A stretch of 64,000 bases of DNA from Mycobacterium sp. D16Q13 (lineage in GTDB: Bacteria > Actinomycetota > Actinomycetes > Mycobacteriales > Mycobacteriaceae). Of the stretch, positions 48,649 to 60,290 are shown piece by piece (within the stretch, counting starts at the first letter, position 1; the number at the start of each line of letters is the position of its first letter). The stretch lies in assembly GCF_002013375.1 (NCBI RefSeq), contig NZ_MAEW01000009.1, positions 1 to 64,000 on the forward strand, in the 5' to 3' direction. The position numbers and the translations under genes were made by a program. Below the pieces are notes generated by a model. That model did no database searches and was not told the origin of the DNA. It saw only the letters and a program-made list of their open reading frames with translations.

Positions 48649-49985
48649 GTAGGAGTTTGCTGCGCGCGCGCATGACGCGCGCCGTTTCGGTATGCACGGT
48701 GGCAGTGGTGGCCTTATCGGTGGGCAGCACAGCGGGGTGTGGCATCAAGCTGCGACAGGTGCCGCATGGCGACGTGGATACGAGCACGCCCCCGGGCCTG
48801 CGCTCACAACAGCTGATCGACATGTTGAACTCCAACTGGCCGATCGGCAAGCAGGGCGTGGCGACGCTCGCCGCCGCCAACAAGGTCGACGACTACACCG
48901 AGATCATGACCAAACTGTGGGTCGATCGCCCATACAAGGTGAGCTCCGTGGATCTGGCTGCCAATAGCTCCACCGTCCACCTGATCGCACCCTATGGCGC
49001 CAATGTCGATATCGGGCTGCGCACCAACACCAAGGGGGATGTCGACAGGCTGGTTCCGTATCAGCAGCCCCCGACCATCGCCGACTGGTCCGACGTCGAC
49101 GCCGTGCTGTCGGCATCGGGCGGCCGGTACTCCTACCGGGCGTCCAAGATCGTCAACGGTCAATGCGAGCAGGTCGCCGGAACCAATACCTCCGAATCCA
49201 TGCCGCTGGCTTCGGTTTTCAAGCTCTACGTGCTGTTGGCCACCGGTACCGCCATCAATGCGGGCACCCTCACCTGGGACGACCAACTCACCGTCACCGA
49301 TCGCGGCAAGGCGCTCGGAAGTTCGATGGACAAGCTCCCCACCGGCTCCACGGTGTCGGTGCGCACCGCCGCCCAGAAGATGATCTCGGTCAGCGACAAC
49401 ATGGGCACGGACATGCTGATCAACCGCCTCGGTCGGCAGGCGATAGAAAAGGCCCTTGCCGACGGCGGGCATCATGACCCGGCATCGATGACCCCCTTCC
49501 CCACCATGCATGAGCTGTTCAACATTGGGTGGGGAATACCCGATGTCCGCCAGCAATGGAAGGACGCCACCACACCGGCCCAGCGCGGGCAGATGCTCGC
49601 CGAAGCCGACACCCACGACTACAAGCTGGATCCGGACCGGACGACCACGCCCGCATCGAAATTCGGCATCGAGTGGTACGGCAGCGCCGAAGACATCTGC
49701 CGGGTCCACGCGGCACTACAGAAGGTCGCCGTCGGCCCGGCGGCTCCGATTCGCGGCATCCTGTCAGCAGAACCCGGTATCGATCTGCACAGCGAGAACT
49801 GGCGCTACATCGGCGCCAAAGGTGGCAACCTGCCCGGCGACCTCACATTCAGCTGGTACGCCGAGGATCGCAACCGCCAGCCGTATGTGGTGAGTTTCCA
49901 GCTGAATTGGGACCGCGCGTTCGGCCCCGGCGCGGCCGGATGGGTCATCGGCCTGGCCAAGGGCGTCTTCAAGAAGCTGGGATGA
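48645..49985 (+). CDS. lpqF: Lipoprotein LpqF, beta-lactamase-like fold
   Basis: A 446-aa exported lipoprotein; lipobox STAGC near residue 32. A first domain (~40-150) precedes a serine-beta-lactamase-type domain with SVFK (Ser-x-x-Lys), SVSDN (Ser-Asp-Asn, with the Asn) and GAKGG, the three motifs of active-site serine enzymes. Whether it cleaves beta-lactams or a cell-wall substrate is unknown. Translationally coupled to mhuD. Homologue of Rv3593. Confidence 0.9.
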   Translation: MSRSLLRARMTRAVSVCTVAVVALSVGSTAGCGIKLRQVPHGDVDTSTPPGLRSQQLIDMLNSNWPIGKQGVATLAAANKVDDYTEIMTKLWVDRPYKVSSVDLAANSSTVHLIAPYGANVDIGLRTNTKGDVDRLVPYQQPPTIADWSDVDAVLSASGGRYSYRASKIVNGQCEQVAGTNTSESMPLASVFKLYVLLATGTAINAGTLTWDDQLTVTDRGKALGSSMDKLPTGSTVSVRTAAQKMISVSDNMGTDMLINRLGRQAIEKALADGGHHDPASMTPFPTMHELFNIGWGIPDVRQQWKDATTPAQRGQMLAEADTHDYKLDPDRTTTPASKFGIEWYGSAEDICRVHAALQKVAVGPAAPIRGILSAEPGIDLHSENWRYIGAKGGNLPGDLTFSWYAEDRNRQPYVVSFQLNWDRAFGPGAAGWVIGLAKGVFKKLG

Positions 49986-50046
49986 GCGCCCGCGCGAAGA
50001 CCGTCACACCCCGATGAGCACCCGCGCGGCCACCGTGGCTCTCTAG

Positions 50047-50841
50047 CTAGCCGGTAACGGATGTCTCGGCATTGACGGGCTTACGCCCGATAACCGTCGC
50101 GAACCCGAGACCGATCGTCGCCCACATAATCGCCTGCGTTGTGAACGAGTACAGCCGGAACAGATACAGATCGTGCGCCGGGAAACCCGGATAGACGATC
50201 TTCCCGTCGGCATCGAGCAGCGGTTGCGGCGCTTCGACAAATCCCGGCGTCACAGCCATGACGAGCCCGACCAGCACGATGAACACCGCAGCGGCAACAA
50301 GAGTGGCCGTCCAGGTATCGACGCGCTCGGAGAGCTTTCGACCCGCCCACAGCGCCACCGCCAACGCGATCGCGGCGACGAGGATCATCAGCACGAAGTA
50401 CCCGGTGCGCTCCTTGATGGTGCCCTCTGCGCTGGCCGCAGGCGGGTTGGCCGGGAACTTCAGGAACGGCACCACATACAGCACCAGAAACAGCCCGCCC
50501 GCGACGGCGAGAGCCTGCGTGCGCGGGCTCAGATTGCCGACCCGTCCGATCGCCACCACGTACGCCACCGCGAACAGCGCGCCCATCGCGATTCCGAATC
50601 CGATGACACCGAGCGCCAGGCCCGCATTGGCCTGTGCGAAGCGGCTGAACAGCTCCGCGCCCTCGTGATGGGCGTGGATACCGGCGGCCTCATCGAGCAC
50701 GCCCTGCGCCTCGCCTCTGCCCTCCTCATAGGCGATCGCCCTGTTGATGACGGGCTCCACAAAGATCCATCCGAAGATGAAGGACAGCAGGCCACCCAGT
50801 GCGCCGAAACCTAAGCCGCGCAGAATTATTGACTTTTCCAT
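50047..50841 (-). CDS. cbtA: Predicted cobalt transporter subunit CbtA
   Basis: A 264-aa membrane protein with about six helices. N-terminal GFGALGGLLSFIFGWIFVEP and the loop ELFSRFAQANAGLALG, with His-containing AAGIHAHHEG, match the CbtA family that is usually B12-riboswitch-controlled. ATG 50841 is 15 bases after cbtB. Substrate (cobalt) is from family knowledge. Confidence 0.9.
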   Translation of the reverse strand: MEKSIILRGLGFGALGGLLSFIFGWIFVEPVINRAIAYEEGRGEAQGVLDEAAGIHAHHEGAELFSRFAQANAGLALGVIGFGIAMGALFAVAYVVAIGRVGNLSPRTQALAVAGGLFLVLYVVPFLKFPANPPAASAEGTIKERTGYFVLMILVAAIALAVALWAGRKLSERVDTWTATLVAAAVFIVLVGLVMAVTPGFVEAPQPLLDADGKIVYPGFPAHDLYLFRLYSFTTQAIMWATIGLGFATVIGRKPVNAETSVTG

Positions 50842-50856
50842 GTATTCGGCCCGCTG

Positions 50857-51063
50857 CTAGTGGCAGGGGAAGCCGAGCAGGTGGCGGGCGTCATGCACGA
50901 ACTCGTGAACGTGCATATCGCTGCCGAAGATCGACACCGCACCCTGGTCGATGCCGATGAAGTAATAGGCGAGCAGACCCAGGAGGGTGGTCACGCTCAA
51001 CCACAGCGCGGCCTGGGGAATCGACACCGCAACCGGATGGCTGGCGGACGTTGTGTGTGCCAT
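50857..51063 (-). CDS. cbtB: Predicted cobalt transporter subunit CbtB
   Basis: A 68-aa membrane protein, one helix at ~18-37, then GAVSIFGSDMHVHEFVHDARHLLGFPCH. The His-rich C-terminus (MHVHEFVHDARH) is the CbtB mark. ATG 51063 with AAAAGGAG upstream, directly downstream of a cobalamin riboswitch on the same strand. Confidence 0.92.
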   Translation of the reverse strand: MAHTTSASHPVAVSIPQAALWLSVTTLLGLLAYYFIGIDQGAVSIFGSDMHVHEFVHDARHLLGFPCH

Positions 51064-51104
51064 GTTGCTCCTTTTCGGAATACCGCGTCCCGATCTGTTC
51101 TTGT

Positions 51105-51185
51105 CGACGGCGGGGTCTGACTCTCACAGTGGCGCGACCGTCCTGGGATTACACCAGGTTCCCGTCCTGTCGAAGGACCAGTTGA
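51105..51185 (-). ncRNA. Cobalamin riboswitch (cbtB-type)
   Basis: On the reverse strand, 51163-51112 carries the core GGGAA..GGTGTAA..CCCAGGACGGTCGCGCCACTGTGA followed by GTCAGACC, typical of riboswitches ahead of cbtAB. A small hairpin (51164-51168 with 51174-51178) precedes it. It ends 50 bases before the cbtB ATG, so it can sequester or release its ribosome site. Confidence 0.85.
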
Positions 51186-51236
51186 GCTTAGTCGACGCGG
51201 CTGGGCTGCGCGTTCGAGTGATAGTTTTGGCCCCGC

Positions 51237-51434
51237 ATTGGTTTCTCCGAGAGCGCCAGGGAAGTGCTCCCGGAGATCGCAAGAGGGAATCCGGCGTGAA
51301 TCCGGAACTGCCCCGCAGCGGTATGTGGAAACGACAGCGGCACCTAAGAGCACTGGGTCCAGGCCCGGGAAGCAGCCGCCAGTAGGTGAGGCTCGCAAGG
51401 CCTCGTGTCCACGAGTCCGAAGACCTGCCAACGC
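51237..51434 (+). ncRNA. Cobalamin riboswitch upstream of btuC-like operon
   Basis: Core gggaatccggcgtgaatccgg continuing to aactgccccgc at 51285-51316 and the B12 box gtccgaagacctgcc at 51415-51429 are clear. It lies on the forward strand about 118 bases before the permease start. Length and spacing fit the long-form cobalamin aptamer. Confidence 0.93.
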
Positions 51435-51551
51435 GGCCGCACCACCCGGTGCAGTCATTCGCCAGTGCCGAGGGATCGCCTGGTGGGTAGTGCCTGACTT
51501 GGCGTATCCGTCATGCCCCGCGGTCGGCGACCCGACGACGCAGGAAGACCG

Positions 51552-52604
51552 ATGCCCGCAGCACAACACGAGCGGCCGGTGGTCCTCGCGGCGGCCGGTG
51601 GCCTGGTGGCACTGGTGCTGCTGTCTGTCGGTGCGCTCGCGTTCGGTACCGCCGACGTGCCCTGGCGCGACTGTCTGCACTTCCTCTGGGTCGGCACCAC
51701 GGGCGGGTCCATTCGGGCCGCCGACGCGGCGAATTACCGGATCGTCATCGAGTCCCGGCTGCCCCGGGTGATTCTTGCGATCCTTATCGGCGCCGGACTG
51801 GCAGTGGTGGGCGTGCTCGTGCAGGCAATGGTCCGCAATGCCCTGGCCGATCCGTACGTTCTCGGCATCTCGTCGGGGGCCTCGGTGGGCGCCACCGCCG
51901 TGGTGGTCTATGGGGTGCTCGGCACCTTCGGCGCCTACGCGCTGTCGCTGTCCGCATCCCTCGGCGCCCTCGCAGCGACCGCACTCGTGTACCAAATCGC
52001 TCGAACACCACAGGGTTTGGTGCCGCTGCGACTTGTTCTGGTGGGCACCGCGGTGGGCTACGGACTGTCCGCGGTGACGACCGTGCTGGTGTTCTTGGCG
52101 CCGAACGGCGAAGCGGCGCGCAGCGTCATGTTCTGGCTGCTCGGCAGCCTGGGGGCGGCGTCCTGGGACAAGGTTCCGGTGGCGCTCGCGGCAACCGTAA
52201 TCGGGATCGTCTGCGTCGCGGGGCTGGCCCGCCAACTGAACGCCCTGTCCATGGGCGACGAGGTGAGCGCGTCCCTGGGTCTGCACGCCGGGCGGTTCCG
52301 GGTGGCACTGTTCGTGCTGTCGGCCGCTATGACCGGATGTTTTGTCTCCATATGCGGAGCCATCGGATTCGTGGGACTGGTCATTCCGCACGCGGCACGG
52401 CTGCTGGTCGGCGCGGACCACCGCCGGGTCTTGATCGTGGCGCCGGTACTGGGCGCGTGCTTCCTCGTCGCCGCCGATCTCGTTGCAAGGACGATGATTC
52501 CGCCCCAGGAGCTTCCGCTGGGTGCGATCACCGCGGCCGTCGGAGTACCGGTCTTCGTCGGCTTGATGCGCCGGCGCGCGATGTCTGCGGGAGCTGTCGG
52601 CTGA
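51552..52604 (+). CDS. Cobalamin (FecCD-type) ABC transporter permease
   Basis: BtuC/FecCD-family permease, 350 aa, about ten membrane helices. Conserved LPRVILAILIGAGLAVVGVLVQAMVRNALADPYVLGISSGASVGA and FVGLVIPHAARLLVG...LGACFLVAADLVAR are present. ATG 51552 has AGGAAG upstream; the frame could begin at 51513 without support. Stop overlaps the ATPase ATG. The cobalamin riboswitch makes B12 or a corrinoid the likely cargo, although the family also includes siderophore permeases. Confidence 0.88.
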   Translation: MPAAQHERPVVLAAAGGLVALVLLSVGALAFGTADVPWRDCLHFLWVGTTGGSIRAADAANYRIVIESRLPRVILAILIGAGLAVVGVLVQAMVRNALADPYVLGISSGASVGATAVVVYGVLGTFGAYALSLSASLGALAATALVYQIARTPQGLVPLRLVLVGTAVGYGLSAVTTVLVFLAPNGEAARSVMFWLLGSLGAASWDKVPVALAATVIGIVCVAGLARQLNALSMGDEVSASLGLHAGRFRVALFVLSAAMTGCFVSICGAIGFVGLVIPHAARLLVGADHRRVLIVAPVLGACFLVAADLVARTMIPPQELPLGAITAAVGVPVFVGLMRRRAMSAGAVG

Positions 52605-53389
52605 TGGACGTCACCTATCGGAGCGTGTCGGTCGACATCGCCGGCAACCGGATCGTCTCCGGCATCGACATGCGGGTCGCGGCCGGGGGGTTCGTGGGAA
52701 TCGTCGGCCCCAACGGCAGCGGCAAGTCGACAACCCTGCGCTGCTTGTACCGCGCGCTCACTCCCACCACCGGCGACGTAGCGGTCAGCGGCGTGTCGGT
52801 ACGGGCCATCAGCATGCGGGAGAACGCCCGTCAGGTGGCGGCGCTGACTCAGGACATGTCCTTGGATTTTGATTTCACGGCCGCAGAAGTGATCGCCACC
52901 GGCCGGCTGCCGCACGGCACGTCGCTGCGCAGCACCTCCGAACAGGACCGGCGCATCTGCGCGGAGGCGACCGAGACGGCGGATGTGACCGCGCTGGCCG
53001 ACCGTAGGTTCAGTTCCCTCTCGGGCGGGGAACGCCAACGGGTTCTCATCGCCCGCGCGCTCGCACAGCAACCGCGTGTCTTGGTGCTGGACGAGCCCAC
53101 CAATCATCTGGATGTGCGCCATCAGTATTCGATACTCAGCTCGGCACAGATGCTGGGCGTTACGGTCATCGCCGCTCTGCACGACCTCAACCTCGCGGCA
53201 CAGTATTGCGACACGATCCACGTCATGGCCGAGGGGCGCATCGTGCTCTCGGGCCCACCGCGCGAGGTCATCACTGCCGAATCCATCGGCCAGTGGTTCG
53301 GCATCGGCTGTCATGTCATCGCACACCCACGAAGCGGTGTTCCGCAGATCATCTTCGACGCTCAGCCCGAAAGACAGGAGAAGGAATGA
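52604..53389 (+). CDS. Cobalamin (FecCD-type) ABC transporter ATPase
   Basis: A 261-aa ABC ATPase, Walker A VGPNGSGKSTTL, Q-loop in ALTQDMS, signature LSGGERQRVLIARAL, Walker B VLVLDEPTNHLDV and switch His in ALHDLNLA. ATG 52604 overlaps the permease stop (TGATG); its stop overlaps the next ATG. Middle gene of the btuC-btuD-btuF-like operon. Confidence 0.92.
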   Translation: MDVTYRSVSVDIAGNRIVSGIDMRVAAGGFVGIVGPNGSGKSTTLRCLYRALTPTTGDVAVSGVSVRAISMRENARQVAALTQDMSLDFDFTAAEVIATGRLPHGTSLRSTSEQDRRICAEATETADVTALADRRFSSLSGGERQRVLIARALAQQPRVLVLDEPTNHLDVRHQYSILSSAQMLGVTVIAALHDLNLAAQYCDTIHVMAEGRIVLSGPPREVITAESIGQWFGIGCHVIAHPRSGVPQIIFDAQPERQEKE

Positions 53390-54378
53390 AGGCACTCATC
53401 GGCGTGACGGTGGTGGTGTCGGTGCTCTCAGCGGGCTGCGCGACCATCGAGGCGCAGAGCCCCGGAACCGAGCGGGTGTCCGTCGATAATTGCGGTGCAC
53501 CGCTTGATGTCCCGGTCCCGGTTACCCGAGCCGTCAGCAATGACACCGGGGTAACCGAGCTGATGTTCGCGCTCGGCCTACAGGACCGGATGGCCGGCTA
53601 CTTCCTGGACGCCGGACAAGATCGCGACATCAACACCTCGCCGTGGAAGGCGCAGTTCGAGTCCGCCACCAACCTGGGGCAGGGATTCACTCGTGAGGCA
53701 GTGCAAGCCGCGCGTCCCGATCTCGTGTTCGCGGGGTGGAGCTACGGATTCAACGAGACCTCCGGGCTGACCCCGGATTGGGTGCGGTCCATCGGGGCGG
53801 TGCCCTATCAGCTGACCGAGGCGTGCCGTCAGCCCGGAACCGTCCGGCGCGGTATCAAGCCTCCCCTTGACGCGCTCTACGAGGATCTGGCCAACCTCGG
53901 GGCCATCTTCGGAGTTCAGGACCGCGCAACAGAGTTGATCGCCACATACCGCAGGACCATTGAGGCCGTACAGTCACGTCTGCCGCAGGGCAAGCCGCCC
54001 GCACGTGTCTTCTTGTACGACAGCGGCGAGGCCGAACCGTTCACCTCCGGCAGGAACGCCGCACCCCAACAGATCATCGAGAAGGCCGGGGGCCGGAACG
54101 TCTTCTCAGATCTCGACGACAGCTGGACCACCAGCGCGTGGGAGACGGCCGCCCAGCGCGACCCTCAGGTGATCATCATCTGCGATTACGGGGTGGGCCC
54201 CAACAACACGGCCGACGCAAAGATCAACCTGCTCAAGGCACAGCCACTGATGAAGCACACCCAGGCGGTCCGCGATGGGAACTTCATCGTGCTGCCCTAC
54301 GCCGCCCTGGTCGAGGGACCGCGCAATCCGGATGCCATCGTCACCTTGGCGAACTATCTGCGCGACAAGGGATTCTGA
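53386..54378 (+). CDS. Cobalamin-type ABC transporter substrate-binding lipoprotein
   Basis: A 330-aa helical-backbone binding protein (class III, BtuF/FepB fold) with lipobox SAGC at about residue 18. NDTGVTELMFALGLQDRMAGY and REAVQAARPDLVFAGWSYG in the first lobe, RNVFSDLDDSWTTSAWETAAQRDPQVIII in the second. ATG 53386 with GGAGAAGG upstream. Corrinoid specificity is inferred from the upstream riboswitch. Confidence 0.88.
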   Translation: MKALIGVTVVVSVLSAGCATIEAQSPGTERVSVDNCGAPLDVPVPVTRAVSNDTGVTELMFALGLQDRMAGYFLDAGQDRDINTSPWKAQFESATNLGQGFTREAVQAARPDLVFAGWSYGFNETSGLTPDWVRSIGAVPYQLTEACRQPGTVRRGIKPPLDALYEDLANLGAIFGVQDRATELIATYRRTIEAVQSRLPQGKPPARVFLYDSGEAEPFTSGRNAAPQQIIEKAGGRNVFSDLDDSWTTSAWETAAQRDPQVIIICDYGVGPNNTADAKINLLKAQPLMKHTQAVRDGNFIVLPYAALVEGPRNPDAIVTLANYLRDKGF

Positions 54379-54410
54379 ACGCTGTCGGCTTCTGGAGTTA
54401 GGGTGGCGAC

Positions 54411-55277
54411 ATGAGCTCGCCCACCACCCTCGGCCTCATGGTGCCGCCATCACTTCCACCGGAACGGCTGCTCGAGATCGCGCGTGCGGCCGAAGCCGCC
54501 GGGCTCGACCACCTGTGGGTCTGCGAGGACTGCTTCGCCACCACATCGATCGCGTACGCCTCCCTGGCCCTTGCGTCCACCGAACGGATCAGTGTCGGAA
54601 CTGGTTTCCTCTCGGCACCGGTACGCAATGTCGTGACGGCAGCAATGGACTACAGCATCCTGGCGCGCAATTTCCCCGGCAGGGTGCTGCCGGGGATCGG
54701 GCACGGCTGGCAGCCTCACATGGAACAAATTGGCGCCAAGGTCGGCTCGCCCCTGACGCTGCTCCAGGAGTACGCGACGGCACTGCGGGATCTGTTGGCG
54801 GGCAAGGAGGTCAGTGCCGCCGGGCGATATGTGCGGCTGAAAGAGGTCCGGCTGGACTGGCCGCCCGCGGAACCGCTGCCCATCATGATCGGCGCGAACG
54901 GGCCCCGCTCGCTACGACTGGCCGGCCGCCTGGGCGATGGCACCTTGCTGACCAGCATGGTTCCCGCCGACACCATCGCCGCGCACTGCGCTCTGATTGA
55001 CCCCGGCCCCGATCACCGGATCTTCCTGAGCCGAACCATCAGTGTCGGGCCCGGCGCCGCCCAACTCATCGCGAACGACCCCGGCCACTACCCCGGGATC
55101 TCCTTCGACGCTTCGGCGAGCATCGGCGGAGATGCCGCCGAGGTCGCCGGGAAGCTCCACGCGCTACGAGACCTCGGCGTCACGGATTTCATCGCATCAC
55201 CGACCGGAAACGAACCCGATCTCATCGGATACATCCACAGCCTGGGCCAGGAAGTGCGACCCCTGCTGCACGCCTGA
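54411..55277 (+). CDS. LLM-class F420-dependent oxidoreductase
   Basis: Luciferase-like TIM-barrel enzyme, 288 aa. SSPTTLGLMVPPSLPPERLLEIARAAEAAGLDHLWVCED at the start and VLPGIGHGWQPHMEQ, IMIGANGPRSLRLAGRLGDG in the body fit F420-dependent members rather than FMN luciferases; cofactor is inferred. ATG 54411 with no clear operon link to the B12 genes 33 bp upstream. Convergent with clpC1. Confidence 0.85.
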   Translation: MSSPTTLGLMVPPSLPPERLLEIARAAEAAGLDHLWVCEDCFATTSIAYASLALASTERISVGTGFLSAPVRNVVTAAMDYSILARNFPGRVLPGIGHGWQPHMEQIGAKVGSPLTLLQEYATALRDLLAGKEVSAAGRYVRLKEVRLDWPPAEPLPIMIGANGPRSLRLAGRLGDGTLLTSMVPADTIAAHCALIDPGPDHRIFLSRTISVGPGAAQLIANDPGHYPGISFDASASIGGDAAEVAGKLHALRDLGVTDFIASPTGNEPDLIGYIHSLGQEVRPLLHA

Positions 55278-55289
55278 GGTCCCAATACG

Positions 55290-55337
55290 CACAAAGCGCC
55301 GGGTGTGAGCTGTGAGGCTCGCACCCGGCGCTTTGTG
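55290..55337. terminator. Long hairpin between convergent LLM gene and clpC1 (probable bidirectional terminator)
   Basis: Arms of 21 bases (55290-55310 and 55317-55337) pair at 20 of 21 positions around a 6-base loop tgtgag. No T-run follows on either strand, so it is an I-shaped type terminator or an RNA end-protecting stem serving both convergent transcripts. Confidence 0.7.
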
Positions 55338-55343
55338 GGTTGT

Positions 55344-57878
<2,535 letters not shown>

Positions 57879-58129
57879 CGGTCTCCCTCGCTTCCTCGTC
57901 CGGCCTTTGCGCAAGCGGTTCTTGGTGCCGCTCGGGGCTCCCCCCAAACGGCTCATCTCCGCTGGCACTAGGACCTAATCGCCACTCTAGTGGTCAGCCG
58001 TGGTCGGTGCGGTGCTCGCATACCAGGAGACGGCCCCTGAGGGTACTCAGAGGAACCCGCGGAACCCGGAGGAACCGTCCCCAAATATACGAATCACCGC
58101 ACCCGGCGGTGCTTGTTAGGCAACCGAAC

Positions 58130-58156
58130 AACGCCAGATGCGGTGAAAACGTTTCC
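58130..58156 (-). promoter_or_regulatory. Candidate ECF-sigma (SigE/SigH-like) promoter for clpC1
   Basis: On the reverse strand, GGAAAC (58156-58151) is followed after 17 bases by CGTT (58133-58130), close to mycobacterial SigE/SigH promoters. It lies 14 bases downstream of the ClgR-type palindrome and about 250 bases before clpC1. Confidence 0.5.
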
Positions 58157-58169
58157 GATTTTGCCCCGG

Positions 58170-58187
58170 CTTCGCCGTAAGCGAAAT
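58170..58187 (-). promoter_or_regulatory. ClgR-type operator upstream of clpC1
   Basis: Reverse-strand ATTTCGCTTACGGCGAAG fits WNNWCGCYNANRGCGWWS at all fixed positions; on the forward strand it is ttcgc-cgtaa-gcgaa. clpC1 is a known ClgR target in actinobacteria. Seen directly; binding inferred. Confidence 0.7.
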
Positions 58188-58215
58188 TCCCGGGGAGACG
58201 TGCCCGTCGGCAGTC

Positions 58216-58560
58216 TTAGTTGGCCGCGTTGAACGCGTCAATGACTTCGGCGGGAATACGGCCGCGTGAGGACACATTGTGCCCTTCCTTGCGTGCCCAC
58301 TCCCGGATGGCTGCACTCTGCTCACGATCGATGCTCGCGCGCCCGCGACCCGTGCCCGAGCTCCCCCGCCCACGACGACGCCCGCTGACACGTCGAGCGT
58401 GCTCGACCCATGTAGAGAGCTGATTGCGCAGCTTCTCTGCATTCTTAGAAGAAAGGTCGATCTCATAAGTCACGCCGTCAATACCGAATTCAACGGTCTC
58501 ATCGGCAGGCGCTTCGCCGTCGACGTCGTCGACAAGCGTGACCGTGACCTTCTTAGCCAT
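58216..58560 (-). CDS. lsr2: Nucleoid-associated protein Lsr2
   Basis: H-NS-like xenogeneic silencer that binds AT-rich DNA and bridges it. The 114-aa protein has the N-terminal dimerisation domain ([28 protein letters not shown]) and the C-terminal DNA-binding domain ([32 protein letters not shown]) with the AT-minor-groove RGR loop. ATG 58560 follows an AGGACAAAGGG ribosome site; the frame runs to 58626 without support. Homologue of Rv3597c. Confidence 0.97.
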   Translation of the reverse strand: MAKKVTVTLVDDVDGEAPADETVEFGIDGVTYEIDLSSKNAEKLRNQLSTWVEHARRVSGRRRGRGSSGTGRGRASIDREQSAAIREWARKEGHNVSSRGRIPAEVIDAFNAAN

Positions 58561-58722
58561 TCCCTTTGTCCTTCCAAAAGCAGAACCCCCGTTGGTCCGC
58601 CTCAAACATGCCACGGATTGCCGCAAAGTTCAACATACGCGCAAGGCTGCGCGTGTTCCGCTCAAGGCAAGCGATTCACTACACTCATAGTTGAAAAGTG
58701 AGACAAAATTCGAACGCGTAGA

Positions 58723-60225
58723 TCAAAGCGTCGGTCTGACAATCGGAAACAAGATCGTCTCGCGAATTCCCAGTCCGGTAAGCGCCATCAACAAGCGGTC
58801 GATACCCATCCCGGTTCCGGCCGCGGGTGGCATCGCATGTTCCATCGCGCCGAGGAAGTCTTCATCCAGGCTCATCGCCTCATCATCACCGGCAGCAGCC
58901 AATCGTGCCTGGTCAGCGAACCTTTCACGCTGGATCACCGGGTCAATCAACTCCGAGTATCCGGTCGCCAATTCAAAGCCGCGCACATACAAGTCCCACT
59001 TCTCGGTGACACCCGCGATGCTCCGGTGCTGACGAGTCAGTGGGGATGTCTCCACTGGGAAATCCCTAACAAACGTCGGTGCGTACATTTTGTCGCCGAC
59101 CTGGTGTTCCCACAGTTCTTCGATGAGTTTTCCGTGACCGTAACCGCGGTCTGTGGGAATCTCTGCACCCACCTGATCAGCGATCTTCCATAGCGTGGCA
59201 ATCGGTGTATCGGGGGTGATCTCCTCACCAAGAGCTTCCGACAACGACGGATACATCTCCAACGTCGTCCACTCGCCGTCCAAGTCGTAGCTCGATCCGT
59301 CGGGCAACGTCACCTGCCTGGTGCCCATTGCATCGTCCGCTACCTCCTGGATGAGCTCGCGGATCATTGTTGCGGCGGTGTCGTATGTGCCGTACGTCTC
59401 ATATGTTTCCAACATCACGAATTCGGGAGAATGCGTCGAATCTGACCCTTCATTTCGGAAAACTCGGTTGAGCTCGAAAATCTTGTCGAAGCCGCCAACA
59501 AGAGCCCTTTTCAGGAAAAGTTCCGGCGCAATACGCAGATACAGGTCGATATCGAGTGCGTTGGAATGCGTAATGAACGGGCGAGCGGCAGCACCTCCGG
59601 CGAGGGTCTGCAAGATCGGCGTCTCCAACTCCAGGAATCCGCGACGGTGCAGAGCGTCACGAATAGCGCGCATCACCGCGACCCGCTGCCGCGCAATCTG
59701 GCGCGCCTCCGGCCGCACGATGAGATCCACGTATCGCTGGCGCACTCTGGTCTCTTCGGACATCTCCTTATGAGCAACGGGCAGCGGGCGCAGGGACTTG
59801 GAGGCCATCTGCCAGCCGTCCGCCAGGACACTCAGTTCGCCGCGCCGTGAGCTGATGACCTCGCCCTGCACGAACACGATGTCACCAAGGTCCACATCGG
59901 TCTTCCAGTCGGCGAGTGCCTGTTCGCCAACACCGCCGAGACTGATCATGACCTGCAATGACGTGCCGTCACCCTCCTGCAGCGTCGCGAAACACAGCTT
60001 GCCGGTATTGCGGGAGAAAATGACGCGACCCGAAACACCCACCTGGTCACCCGTGCTGGTATCTGTCTCCAGATCCACGTAAGCATCGCGAATCTGCTTG
60101 AGGCTGTGGGTCCGCGGCACCTCTACCGGATACGGCTGGATGCCCTCGGCGAGCAGCTTCTCGCGCTTGGCCTGCCGAATGCGAAATTGTTCCGGCAAGC
60201 TGGTCTGCGCGTCAGGATCAGTCAC
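58723..60225 (-). CDS. lysS: Lysyl-tRNA synthetase (class II)
   Basis: Charges tRNA-Lys. 500 aa; OB-fold anticodon domain ([25 protein letters not shown]), class II motif 2 in [14 protein letters not shown] and motif 3 in [24 protein letters not shown] 60225. Close to Rv3598c along the whole length. The middle part (about 59000-59600) uses noticeably more A/T at third positions than its neighbours, though the protein is clearly mycobacterial. Confidence 0.95.
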   Translation of the reverse strand: MTDPDAQTSLPEQFRIRQAKREKLLAEGIQPYPVEVPRTHSLKQIRDAYVDLETDTSTGDQVGVSGRVIFSRNTGKLCFATLQEGDGTSLQVMISLGGVGEQALADWKTDVDLGDIVFVQGEVISSRRGELSVLADGWQMASKSLRPLPVAHKEMSEETRVRQRYVDLIVRPEARQIARQRVAVMRAIRDALHRRGFLELETPILQTLAGGAAARPFITHSNALDIDLYLRIAPELFLKRALVGGFDKIFELNRVFRNEGSDSTHSPEFVMLETYETYGTYDTAATMIRELIQEVADDAMGTRQVTLPDGSSYDLDGEWTTLEMYPSLSEALGEEITPDTPIATLWKIADQVGAEIPTDRGYGHGKLIEELWEHQVGDKMYAPTFVRDFPVETSPLTRQHRSIAGVTEKWDLYVRGFELATGYSELIDPVIQRERFADQARLAAAGDDEAMSLDEDFLGAMEHAMPPAAGTGMGIDRLLMALTGLGIRETILFPIVRPTL

Positions 60226-60290
60226 GTCTCGGCAGCTTAGCGGTAGTGCCTCGCGCCGGAAGTGCGCTGCCGATTCTTACGTATGGATCT

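Larger units (their letters stand above)
57879..58215. other. Intergenic region upstream of clpC1
   Basis: A 337-bp interval holding a ClgR-type operator (58170-58187), an ECF-like promoter (58130-58156) and a short hairpin (58095-58100 with 58106-58111), all read in the clpC1 direction; also tatatt-type -10 at 58083-58090. No gene is supported here. The first ~40 bases also serve as the end of the lsr2 transcript. Confidence 0.6.

Noticed and set aside
50997..52421. 474-aa reverse-strand frame opposite the riboswitches and permease
   Set aside because: Rich in His, Arg and Gln without domain sense; it covers two RNA elements and a clear membrane protein on the other strand.
52058..53395. 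445-aa reverse-strand frame opposite the ABC permease and ATPase
   Set aside because: Shadow of strongly coding forward genes; low-complexity composition and no motifs.
58164..58195. Hairpin downstream of lsr2 considered as a rho-independent terminator
   Set aside because: No U-tract on the lsr2 strand; the inner palindrome fits the ClgR consensus better and is annotated as such.
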